Assembly: GCA_031772625.1 (NCBI GenBank)
Contig: CM062810.1
Span: 710,746,866-710,810,865 of the forward strand
DNA: 64,000 bases
Reading direction: 5' to 3'
Source: Pinus tabuliformis
Lineage: Eukaryota; Streptophyta; Pinopsida; Pinales; Pinaceae
Part shown: piece after piece, positions 35,606-45,638 of the stretch
Layout: each line of letters begins with the position of its first letter
Numbering within the stretch: the stretch's first letter is position 1
The notes under the pieces: model-generated
What the model saw: the letters and a program-made list of their open reading frames with translations, nothing else
The model's database searches: none
What the model was told of the DNA's origin: nothing
Program-made: the position numbers and the translations under genes

Positions 35606-36034
35606 ATGATGCAGATGTCGATGCCTCTCCAAACATACATTGGTTTCGCTGATGGTGCTTGTCGTAGTACACGGAATATCTCTTCCGCAGCTTGGGTCAT
35701 CTATTCGCCCTTTGACGAGTTAGTTTCTATGCATGGGGTGAGCCTCGGTCAAACAACAAACAACATTGCAGAATATAGTGCAGTGATTGAGTTATTGTCT
35801 GAATCTATTTCATTTGGGATTCGGAGTTTGATAGTGAGGTTAGATTCTGAACTCGTTGTATTACAGCTTAATAGAGTGTATGCCATTAGAAATCCAGTGT
35901 TATTAAGGTTATTTTTGAGAGTGCGTCTCTTGGAACGTGAGTTTGATTACATTGAATATCAACATATTCCAAGGTCTTTAAATACATTGGCAGATGCAAT
36001 TGCTTCTCGAATGTTAAATAGACATTTGCAATAA
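35606..36034 (+). CDS. Second (additional) RNase H of Tat element
   Basis: 142 codons from ATG 35606, in a frame of its own ~130 bp after integrase. Motifs: YIGFADGACR, NNIAEYSAVIELL, IVRLDSELVV and HIPRSLNTLADAIAS, giving the full Asp-Glu-Asp-Asp set of a cellular/archaeal-type RNase H. Plant Tat elements are known to have acquired such an extra RNase H. Unlike the rest of pol it has no stop or frameshift. A GCAG before ATGTCG at 35615 could be a splice acceptor that joins it to upstream sequence. Part of a dead element, so probably not expressed. Confidence 0.8.
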   Translation: MMQMSMPLQTYIGFADGACRSTRNISSAAWVIYSPFDELVSMHGVSLGQTTNNIAEYSAVIELLSESISFGIRSLIVRLDSELVVLQLNRVYAIRNPVLLRLFLRVRLLEREFDYIEYQHIPRSLNTLADAIASRMLNRHLQ

Positions 36035-36227
36035 TCATACATGTAAATTTAAAACCATTCCATAACATGATTTACAAAATAAGCTGGTAATAATGATATA
36101 TATAGATAGGAGTGTGTCAAAAAATACATCGTCTTCGATCATAGGTTGAAAAACACCTTATGATCGGCAAAAATGATAAGTACAAAAAACCAAAATGTCA
36201 CATGTGTCTACAAAAACGACCATCCAA

Positions 36228-37441
36228 TCACTGGTGATGATCTCTATATGACACCACTACACGAGCTACCCTACACAAGAACCTCCTAAAAGGTCCTGAG
36301 ACCCCGACTACAAAGCGTTGAAGCCTGATAGGAATATCATCTATGGTAGTCTCCGGTATGTCTGCTGTAAGACGCTCTAGGTCATGCTCCAACTCAGCTA
36401 AAGTCTCTGTGGCCTCGTCCTGTGGGGCCAGTGCCGCTGCAACTGGTAGTCTCCTCTCGAAAGGCCGGAGATTGGCTGGTCGACGTGGACCTATATCTGC
36501 ATTTTGAAAATTGTTACTGTCAGTTTTGAGACGATATAAAAACAAAAACAAAAAAGATAGTTTAAAAACTTGTAGAAAATGAAGTTACCTGTATCATCCC
36601 ATTGTTCTCCCGGTGGAAGAATCATGTCCGGATCTCCACGAAAATCAACGCCGGCATAAGGAAAATCCTGTATAGAAAATACCTGGTCCTCTAACCAGTG
36701 AAAGTACTCCGCAGTAAATCGAACAACCTCCGTTCCCTCATCAGGATGACGGGCCATAACTGCAACCCATCGCATCAATTTGGGCTCTCGAGGAAGCCCA
36801 ACACCAACAGTGAGCTGCTGTGGGATCAGCATCGGAACCCTCTCTAAGCCAAAACTCACAACTAAAGGCCCATAACCAAAAGTCTTCAGCTGTCCGTTTT
36901 TGGCTCGAGTCAGTTGGCCTTTTACATTGGCCAACACAGCATCACACCAGTTAAAAATGGTACCTCGATAGCAATCAATCGCCATCCGCATCTGGGACCC
37001 AGTGACAATGTGCAAAGCGTCAGCCCCGCAAAGTCTGGTAACTGTAAAGGCAATCACCATAAGTTCGGGTCAGGATATAGTTTTGATCTCTATCCCCTTC
37101 TCCTGGTTCTGAGTGTTACACCACTCTAGTCGGAGACTAGCGATGGACTGGCCACCCAGCCTAGTCCCGAACAGAGTCAAGTGTTCGCCTCTCTTAGGAA
37201 AACCAGTGAGAAAGTAAATATCTGAGGGCACTATCGCAAGCTGGTGCCCTCCGATATAAAAACACTGATCCTGAACATTCCACCTTTCTACCAGCCACTC
37301 TAGAAATCTCACTTGGGCCCTCATGCCAGGTATGGCCCAGTATTTATAAAGGCCGCATGCCTTCAAAGCATCAATTGACGGTTGATGATTAATGGCGGCC
37401 AAATCAACATCTTCGTGCTCTCTCTCGCGCCAATCAAGCAT
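36228..37441 (-). pseudogene. Antisense ORF of Tat element, two exons
   Basis: On the minus strand an ATG at 37441 opens MLDWREREHEDVDLA and continues with QLAIVPSDIYFLTGFPKRGE, one TGA at 37070 (CGA if a CpG transition is undone), then VIAFTVTRLCGADALH, NWCDAVLANVKGQLTRA and FGLERVPMLIPQ. At 36588 a GT donor and at 36497 an AG acceptor bound a 92 bp intron whose removal joins EQWDDT to DIGPRRPANLRPF in frame; the second exon ends at 36228 in RVARVVVSYRDHHQ. Antisense ORFs between pol and the 3' LTR are known in Tat-lineage elements; their role is unsettled. I place this one in that class by position and by its plant-transposon-like sequence. Confidence 0.7.
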
Positions 37442-39659
37442 GGTGGGCAATCTACACACCAAAAAACATCTGTTAGATTCCATAAAATAAAAAAAAATTG
37501 GTCCATTTTGAAGAAATTGGGGTTTGAAAACTCGTTTTGCGGGGTACACACCCCGCCTTTAGGAACAGAGCGTGGGTACGCGGGTTTCCTTAAGGCAAGG
37601 TGCGTACGCCCGGCATTTTCCCAATTGAGAAAATGTCGGGGTACGCGGGTCCCCAGTGGAGCACCTGCGTACCCCGAAAAGTGGATCTTGAAACCCCAAA
37701 GCCTCCAAAAAATGAAACTAGGGCCTAAAAACGAATTCCAAACAGATGAAAATGAAGAGAAGGATGTTGTAGAATACCTGAAAGAGACGGCGTTCGGTTT
37801 CGACGGTCGGATTCTCCGCAATGTCCATGGGAAGTTTCTTGCCAAAAGCCCTTTTTCTCTCCTCAACAGTAAAATGGTAAAAATGAATTGGTAAAAGCCC
37901 TTTTTATAGGTTTTTTGGGTAAATAAATGGTAAATTTGTTTATTTTTCACCATGAAAAGGTATTTTTCAAAGTATTTTTATCTATCGTCAACATGTATGA
38001 GTAATGTGTTGGATTTTGTGCAGGATAAAGGATTTTCAGGGAAAATTGTCATTTTTTACAAACAAAAACATCAGAGTCATCTTTAAGCCCTTTTCTGACT
38101 CCTAAAACATGAAAAGATTGACGAGCGTTTCTTTTACACTCGTTAAAACGGAATTAAAAGACGGTCCTCTTATAGCCCTTTTCTGACCGTAAAAACATGA
38201 AAAGATTGCCGGTTTTTTGTCGTTTCAAATTCGATATTGGAAATAAAACGATGTGTCCTTGATCGCTTTTTACTTTTCAGGTCAAAGACACTAATCATGA
38301 AAGTACTCCTTGGTCGTAAAGATCAAGCGGTTCTCTCAAGTATTATTTTATACTTTTTCGGGCTTGGGAGACACAAACTTACGAAAAAGGTCAACCCTGG
38401 AGTCTTCTTAAGTTTTTTCAGACTCTCTAAAATTGAAAAACGCCGAGTTTCTCCTATACTGGACTCGTTAAAATTTCACAGTAAAGGACCTGTTCGATTA
38501 CAAACGGGAACGGACCACTCCTTCTTAGGGTTCGAATCTAAACTAAGTTGGACTCATCCGAAGGATGAGCTTATAATCAAGCAAATGTTATCCTCCTCAA
38601 GCTTGTAAAAAATAAAGAGGTACTTGCCAGAAATGGTGGGGGAAAAGAGAGAAAAATGAGCCTATTTGTTATCCTTTGTCTCAGAGAAACCTTATCGCCA
38701 CTCTTGAACACGACACTTTTCATTCACCTAGGTTGGGAAATCCTTTGCCTCACAGTTGATCAAACCACATTGAAAGTCTTCAGCCGAGTTTCGGGTATTA
38801 ACTTTGGGTCAATTGTCACCAAGCCATCTGTTGTGTCGTTATGTGTTCAAGAGGTCACTGCAAATAAAACATTCATCTGCAAAATACCTGTCATCCATCT
38901 TGACCATCCCTGAGTCAGTACTTACAGCTACATTTCTTCAACTTGATTTATTATTTCATGTTGTGGGCTTGCCTACGACGGATCGCTTCACACTATCTAG
39001 AAAGATGATCTAGAAATCGTCAGTACCTTGAAATCCGCATGCATCAATGGCAGGTTTCTCGCCTTCGACGACAGTTTACATCATTGACTTTCGATCGAAG
39101 GATTCCGTGACATGTTCGACATCAACACATTCATTCACATCTGATGGATTGTATTGGGTACTTTGAGAACCATTGACATCACTGGTGGTCTCTCTCACAC
39201 TTGTTAACAGTTTACATCATTGACTGGTAATCAAGTGGTTTCTACCATGTTCGACATCAACTCATTTATTCGCATGGATAGAATCGTACTATTTCGGGAA
39301 GTAGAAATGAAGACCCTGGATCTAGTTTCCGCCATCCAGGCTGCGAGGAGTTTTGTATTCATTATATAGTAGAATAATTATAAACAGATGGATGCGTCCA
39401 TACTGTGTCTACATGAGTCTATGATTATGATGTACTGCAAAATCATTCCTATATCAGAGCAGTAGTTAGTTTGTTAGTTAAAGTTTTTGATCTGAGTATG
39501 GGAATGCCTACCTCAACGATGATATGATCTCATACATGTATTTTGTATTGAATATTTGCAGGTTCCGACTGGGCTCTCCACAAGATAATCCTTGAAATGA
39601 TAAAGTACTTCACCCTTCCTAGATGATATGAAACCCTAATCTACTACAGGCTTTGCACT
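37442..39659 (+). other. 3' noncoding region of Tat element
   Basis: 2.2 kb without a supported gene. 37540-37680 is a CpG-rich block with four GTACGC/GCGTAC words and ACAGAGCGTGGGTACGCGGG. 38090-38220 holds two copies of CTTTTCTGAC...AAAACATGAAAAGATTG. 39060-39300 holds two ~170 bp copies around ACAGTTTACATCATTGACT and TGTTCGACATCAACWCATT. The frames here on both strands look like chance. Confidence 0.55.
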
Positions 39660-39672
39660 TTAGGGGGCAATT
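39660..39672 (+). promoter_or_regulatory. Polypurine tract region of Tat element
   Basis: TTAGGGGGCAATT directly before the TGTTACACT that opens the 3' LTR; a short, imperfect polypurine tract. Confidence 0.6.
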
Positions 39673-40722
39673 TGTTACACTAAAATTTGTCACCATGACT
39701 ATTTGCAGTCAGTATGGCTCCATCAATAGTCATACTGTCCTCCTTGGCAAGTCTTATACCTCTACTCCTCATGTTAAACTCCAAGAAAGAGAGAAAGTCC
39801 TTAAAAATCTATATAACTTTGGTTACGCAGTTTCTCTTATCCTTACCTGCGTGTACGCACCTCAAGTTCATAACACCTGCGTACTTGTATGCTCTGTCTG
39901 TAAAGGGGTGGGTGTGTACTCCTGTAAAGGTCAAAAGGCGCAAGTTTTACTCCAAAAAAGTTACTTGTGGTCGATTCTAGAGCATTCTAGAAGATGGTTT
40001 GACGTGGATTGAGTGCCTCCAGATGGTTCATGCATCCCAATGAAAGAGGAACTTATCCCATGAAGAGGGGAGCTATCCCATTGAAAGAGGGGCTTATCCC
40101 ATTCATGGTGGACCTGATTAACTTCCTCCAAAGCACTATAAATATAGGCATTGGGCCAGAGGGAGGGGAGGTTGAAAGCTGAACATTCCTAAGGGTAGAT
40201 GTTGTTGAAATTAGGACTCCCTTTTAGAGCTTGAGAGGAGAGATTCCAATCCTTTCTTAGCTTCATTTGGAAGTGGGTGAGCTGATCAAAGTAAAGGAGA
40301 ACTCTTGCTGGACCCTGGGAGGGACTTGCACGACACCAAGGCACTGGTTGTAATGGTTTCTTTTGTTTCCAATTAATACAATTAAGTTCATTTTTCTCAA
40401 CAAGTTGTTATATATAATTTGTTTCATAAACTCCTTGGTCTTTATGATGAATATGTTTTATTATATGAGTTATTCAGGTGCTATGTAATCGTTTGCTTGT
40501 TAGTGAATGCAGGCTTCAAGGAGAAGGAGCTCATCTGGATCAGAGAGGCTGGACTACAACAAACAAGTGTTGGACTAAAGGTAAGCCTTAAACACCTGGT
40601 TGCTTTTATTTTAAATGCATATTTAGGGAAAGATAGTGCTTGATTGTTTTGTTTGTCACTAGAAAGCCTTAGCTTCTAGGGAGGTCGGTTTTGTCCGCAA
40701 AATTGACTCTTTCCGCATGACA
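39673..40722 (+). repeat. Tat element 3' LTR
   Basis: 1,050 bp from TGTTACACTAAAATTTG to CCGCATGACA, followed by the duplicated GTGCA. Carries the 86 bp missing from the 5' LTR. Confidence 0.95.
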
Positions 40723-41088
40723 GTGCATCAAATCTAGGGTACTATGACGGATCCCCATAGAATTGATCAGATCCAACGTCCTAGGGTCGCTCCCCTGACA
40801 GTCCCTGCCCTTAATGACTTCATTAGTCTGCGCTACGACAACAAATACGAGATCATCCTCAGAGGCGGACAGGTTGTATGCAGCGCCCAATCCAGACCCG
40901 GGCTTGACCATCAGCAAGGGCGTGGTAGCATTGCACAGGAGCCAGCAGTGAGGAGAGGCATAACATGCTCCAGATCCGATGGTGAGGCGGGTTTCAGGAG
41001 AGGAGATGGGCACCAAGGGCACAACTTGTAGTTTTGGTATCGAGGCGCTACGGCCGAGTGCTGCAGCGGCTGCGCTTGCTGTTGCCAT
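40723..41088 (-). pseudogene. LINE-type ORF1, copy A, N-terminal piece
   Basis: ATG at 41088 opens MATASAAAAALGRSASIPKL and continues for about 120 codons, including MVKPGSGLGAAYNLSASEDD, until the Tat element begins; the frame resumes at 25341 on the other side (STLDLM, then HATAWDP). The N-terminal region has no motif I recognise. In copy A the Trp codon that is a stop in copy B is still TGG, so this piece shows what the ancestral frame was. Confidence 0.85.
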
Positions 41089-41849
41089 TGTCTCCTGCCG
41101 AGAGCTAGGGTTTTAGACCTTCCAGCTTCAAAACTCTCCTCAGGATGTTCCAAAAAAAATCCAACAATGTAATAGTGTTGAGTGATAGAAAATCTTGCTT
41201 CCTTTCTTTTATATATATATATGTGGGAACAACTTTGTATATATGTATATTGGTATAATTCTTCCGTTAATTGTAATAAGAAATTTTGCGAAATATCTAA
41301 GCCTAGTTAGACATACTTATAGCTTTAATGAAGGTATGAAATATGGTGAATTAGAAAAATATATAATGTTCCTGAAAGAAACAAGATTTTAATGTGTCAC
41401 CAGGTAAACCACTGATTGAAAAGTATAATAGGAAAAGTTTGGAAAATTAAATATAAGTGGAATAGAATTAGCAAACCTTGTGTTGAAACTTAAGGTGTAA
41501 CTTGCATTCAAGTATTGTAAAGGAAATATTGATCAGTGACCAAGATTATTTCAAAGAACTGAAACATAAACAAGTGGGATATTGTGTGACTATTTTATTT
41601 CAACTCATTAAAAAAAAAAGAAAAAAAGTAAGGAGTAATTTAGGAAGGTATTTTACACAAAGAACCTCACATCTCCATAGCTATCATTCAAGGCAATCTT
41701 TACTCCATGGTGGTTTCTATAGTGGTGATTCATTATTAGATACATAATATCATTTCTTTCTTATATTCCCAAATATGGTTATTTAATGCTGAAGGCAAAG
41801 TATGGTTTCAAGCAGCAGGGAAATAATAGTTGAAACTAATTTTCAACAA

Positions 41850-42275
41850 TTGTTCAAGTGGCATTCTCAAAGATTGTAACAATATTTATTGCAAATGCAT
41901 CTGCTAGTTTGAGTGAATGCATGGGTGCACAACTTATTTGGGCCCTTGTTGATGTAATTATCCAAAGGCTGATGGTTAAAGGGGGTTGGGAATGTCTCAT
42001 ATATCTCAAAATTATAAGGGGTATTGATGCATTTCATACCATTGTGAAAATTGTATGATCATTCAAATGTTCTTTGGTACTACAGGACACAATGAATGAT
42101 GTGTACAGACCTTGGTTATTGGAGGAGTCATGAGGAGAAAATAAAAGAATCCTTCGTGTTTGCTTCCAAATCCCTTGTCACTATTCAATGATCGAGTCCT
42201 ACTATAGTAGGAGGAGTGTCTGCCACTATTCCCACTTTGGATATCATCAAAACGCGACTACAAGTACTCAAAGGT
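41850..42275 (+). pseudogene. Mitochondrial carrier (SLC25A44-like) gene fragment, unit A
   Basis: Encodes AQLIWALVDVIIQRLMVKGG followed by IRGIDAFHTIVKI, which resembles the AQLxWTPxDVxSQRLMVQG repeat of plant SLC25A44-like carriers, then after a stop and frame change LGYWRSHEE-like sequence, SLVFASKSLV-like sequence and TRLQVL just before a GTAAGG splice donor at ~42271. The signature proline of P-x-D-x-x-K/R is lost at the first site (ALVDV), and the middle of the protein is missing. Because a donor site is kept, the fragment came from genomic DNA rather than a spliced mRNA. Not functional. Confidence 0.65.
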
Positions 42276-42374
42276 AAGGAAAATTGTCAACCCACTATTT
42301 TCATTATTTAAAATTTCTCAAATATTTGAAATCTATATTAATTGTCACAATAATTTGAGAGGTTGTTCTTGTAC

Positions 42375-42830
42375 ATCAATGGAGTAAAATTCCAAACATA
42401 TGTTTTGACAATTCTAGAAAAGGTTAATGAAGTGAAACAATTCATAATTTTTGAGCCTTCAATTATTGAATATTTTTATTAATCTAGCTATAAAAAATAT
42501 AAAATGCATATAATGAAGTAAAATTTTGAACCACAATTGTTTCAAATTCTGGAAGAGGTTAATGAAAAAAATTGTAATTTATGAGCCTTTAATGTCTGTA
42601 TATTTTTCATTGATCCAACTGTAAAAAACATAAAACACATTCAATCAGTAAAATTTCAATCCTCTATTTTGTCAAATTTTGGAAAAGGTTAACGAAGTGA
42701 AAACAATCATAATTTCCGAGTCTTGAATGTCTGTATAGTTTTTGTTGATATAGCTATAAAAAACATAAAGTAGATTCAATAAGTAAAATTTCAAACCTCT
42801 ATTTTTTCAAATTGTGGAAAAAGTTATACT
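42375..42830. repeat. Degenerate ~120 bp tandem repeat, unit A
   Basis: Almost four units sharing GGAARAGGTTAAYGAAGTGA, CATAATTTYYGAG, TGTCTGTATA and TATAAAAAACATAAA. Lies just after the carrier-fragment splice donor, so originally perhaps intronic. Duplicated at 49330-49790. Confidence 0.75.
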
Positions 42831-42997
42831 TTATGACATCATACACCATCCATGACTGTTGCGATATTACTATTTGGGATATCAATAATTTAATGACCCA
42901 TTAAGTACTTACAAGTTATAACATAACTTGTAAATTACAAACCAAAGGCTTGAACCTTCATTTAGTCAAGCACTAAATTTGTCCCAAGAACCCTATA

Positions 42998-43610
42998 TCA
43001 CTTATCTAGATGGACCTTTTCCTGCTTCTCATCCAAGGTGATTTTTCCCATTGTTAGAAACCCTACCATCATTATCACTTCAAATTTCTTCTTACTGCTA
43101 AATTGAGGGTCAATTATCCCATTCCCATCCCAAAGTGCATCACTCCAAGGCTTGTAACCTTTTGGTGGAACAAGACCATACTTAATGTTGAATTGCATCT
43201 GTAACACAACATTTTTCAAAAGCACGTGGAAATATCACTGATTCCAAAGACAATTTCTTAACGGGGTTGTCTGTGACCCTAAAACCCTTAGGACCTGGAT
43301 CAAATCGTTTAGCTACTCCTAGTTGTGTCCCATTCTTTAGAAATGAAAGTTCTGTTAGAGGTTTGCTTTCAAGGTTCAAAACACACACAATAGTATCACC
43401 AACACCAAAAATTGAAATATAATCTAAGAACTTTTTTCCTATTGAAAACTTTCTAATACCACCAAATCCAAAATTATGTTTAGTTTCAATGAATAGAAAA
43501 AATGGGTGGGAAAAGCAAGGTTTGATATAGTGAGGTAGGTTCTTATGTGGGTGAAGTGTTGGGAAGCCAAGACGATGAGAGGTGTTTATTGGGTAGAAGC
43601 AATGGTTCAA
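42998..43610 (-). pseudogene. SPRY-domain (hnRNP U-like) gene fragment, unit A
   Basis: The minus strand encodes ETKHNFGFGGIRKFSIGKKF, FGVGDTIVCVLNLESKP, LSFLKNGTQLGVAKRFD and, after a one-base frameshift near 43220, QMQFNIKYGLVPPKGYKPW and FEVIMMVGFLTMGKITL. This is the SPRY core followed by the start of the P-loop kinase-like domain of plant hnRNP U-like proteins, but the P-loop (GxxxxGKT) is altered and the frame ends soon after. Such proteins bind RNA in the nucleus. A second, shorter echo of the FGFGG segment lies at 43885-43990 on the same strand. Confidence 0.7.
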
Positions 43611-45638
43611 GAGGGTTTAAGTGGTGAAGCGTGTCAGTTAGGTGTCTGCACATCTGACACCCTCACAAAATAGGTGGCAGGAATGGTGGTATAATTTTTA
43701 TTTATGAAAAATCTACCATGAATATGATAATTTATTTCAACTTAGTTTATTTCTCACCATGACTTAGCCTAACGCAAACTTTGGATATGCACTCACACTG
43801 TGGGAGAATGTTAATGTAAAATTTGGATAAAAATAGCGAAGCCGACAATAAGACCTCAAATCTTATTACCCAACCATATTTCAAATCTTTCCTCCTGTTG
43901 AAAACTTTCCAATACCACCAAATCCAAAACTATGTTTAGTTTCAAAGAACAGAAAAAGCGAGTGGCGAAAGAAAAGCTTGATATAGTGAGGCAGGTTCTT
44001 ATGTAGGTGAAGCAGTGGGAAGCCAAGGCAGTGACATGTGTTCATTCGGCAAAAGTGATGGTTTAAGAAGGTTGAAACAGTAAAGTATGTTAATTAGGTG
44101 TCTACACATCTAACACCTTTACAAAATAGGTGTCAAGAAAGATGATAAATTTTTTATTTATAAAAGATAACCATTATTATGAAATATTGTATCTTTGTTT
44201 CAACTTAATTTATTTCTCACCATTCTTAATCTAACATAAACTTTGGATATACACTAAAACTATGAAAGAATCCTAATATAATATTTAAATATGCACTTAA
44301 AAAAGGAAGAGACAAAAACATTAAAAATGCATGAGCTTTTCGATATGTATATTCTTTTTAAACTTTGGATATGGGGGTGAGGGGTCAATGTTTATTGAAA
44401 CTAGGGGTTTTTAAATTGGGAAGGTATATTGGGTTTGTATTGGTAGGGGGTTAAATAATATGATTTTTCGCGGTATTTTCCAGTATGTTGTCAAATTAAT
44501 GGTATTACATGATATGTCAAAGGTTCATTGAGTGAAGCCCCTGTGAGCTAAACCCTTGGTTGTTAAACAAATCAAAAGGCATTGAAATTAAGCTAAGTCA
44601 AATGGTAGAAATTAATTGGAGAAGCAAAATTATGGAACATCCACAACTTCATATGGTCGAAACAAGCCATAACCTAGCTAATGGAGTATTTTTTCAAAGA
44701 TTGAGGCCGGGGAGAGTCTTAGTGTTAATATAAAAAATTCCTATGAAATCTAAAATCCAAGAGGGAAAAATGGATGGTTAAATTAATATTCAAGACCACA
44801 ATAATGGAGGTGAAGAAATATATAACACATATAATCAAAATTCCTCAGAAAGCTTATTGTGTCAATTACCATTTTGAATAAATGAAACCGCAAAGAGTTT
44901 CCACCAAAGAAAAAGTGGAGGAAGAATGGTAAGAGATGAGATTCTCGGTTTTCTTATAAACAATAATGGAAAAAGACTGAGATCCCAGACACATAGCAAA
45001 GTGAGCTCTGTCCAAAAGCCATTGAAACAATGACCAAGTGAATTGGCAAAAAGGAAGGTCATTACAATCAAAATGAAACCCTAAAAATCGAGCATTATTG
45101 ATTAGGCCAAGCTTTAATCTTATCTGTTGACTCAAATTTTGCATTTTTCCAAGCAAAGCCACGTGAAGGTAGGTGGAACACCCTCCTCATAACTTAATGG
45201 AGTTAATCCATGTAAAAAAGGAGGCCACATTACATATGTCTTTTATTGTCACTTCAAGAGCAAAGTAATGCTAATATTATAAGTAACCTTGAATCATAAA
45301 CCAATAGCATAATATATATAGCATGTGATGAATTAAAATTAGATCATATCAAGCATATGTTATATGTTGTGGGTAGTGTAGGTAAATACTCTATAATAAA
45401 TCTTATCTTAAAGTTTAAAGGAGAAGAGGTAAAAACAGAGCCCATAATGTTTTGAAATGTACACAATTACCTTATTTCTTCCCGTGGAAAAAGTCCTAAT
45501 TTTCATTAATAGAGAAAATTACATTTTTTAGATGTTGAGCATATGCATGAATTTAGGCATTGCCTGTCCAAAAAAAGAAAAAAAGAAGTGATATAGATCT
45601 CCACGCAGGGAGCAGCTGATAAAAAGTAAAAATTGTGC

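Larger units (their letters stand above)
25347..40722 (+). mobile_element. Tat-lineage Ty3/gypsy element, 15.4 kb, decayed
   Basis: 15,376 bp flanked by GTGCA (25342-25346 and 40723-40727). LTRs TGTTACACT...CGCATGACA of 964 and 1,050 bp; PBS for tRNA-Arg at 26314; 2 kb leader; Gag with long N-terminal extension; protease, RT, RNase H, integrase; a second RNase H; an antisense spliced ORF; 2.2 kb noncoding 3' region; LTR. Large size, tRNA-Arg PBS, dual RNase H and antisense ORF together point to the Tat/Ogre group. It inserted into ORF1 copy A after the tandem duplication, because unit B holds the uninterrupted site. Confidence 0.95.
22137..44372. repeat. Tandem duplication, unit A (interrupted)
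   Basis: 22137-25346 plus 40723-44372, about 6.86 kb without the inserted Tat element, closely matches 44386-51576 base for base over its length. It contains ORF1 (-), a mitochondrial-carrier fragment (+), a ~120 bp tandem repeat and a SPRY fragment (-). The junction with unit B is at about 44373-44386. Confidence 0.92.

Noticed and set aside
37441..37836. Upstream exon for the antisense ORF (ATG on the minus strand near 37831 with donor GTATTC)
   Set aside because: Joining it to the next AG at 37452 puts the second exon out of frame, so I kept the ATG at 37441 as start.
37382..37894. 170-codon plus frame in the Tat 3' region
   Set aside because: It lies opposite the start of the antisense ORF and the CpG-rich block; no motif, and the minus strand carries the recognisable protein.
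25347..40722. Two LTR-like copies read as a segmental duplication
   Set aside because: TG...CA ends, PBS, PPT and the GTGCA duplication show they are LTRs of one element.
42998..43225. Intact kinase/P-loop protein
   Set aside because: The P-loop is altered, the frame is short, and a frameshift separates it from SPRY; both units share the damage.
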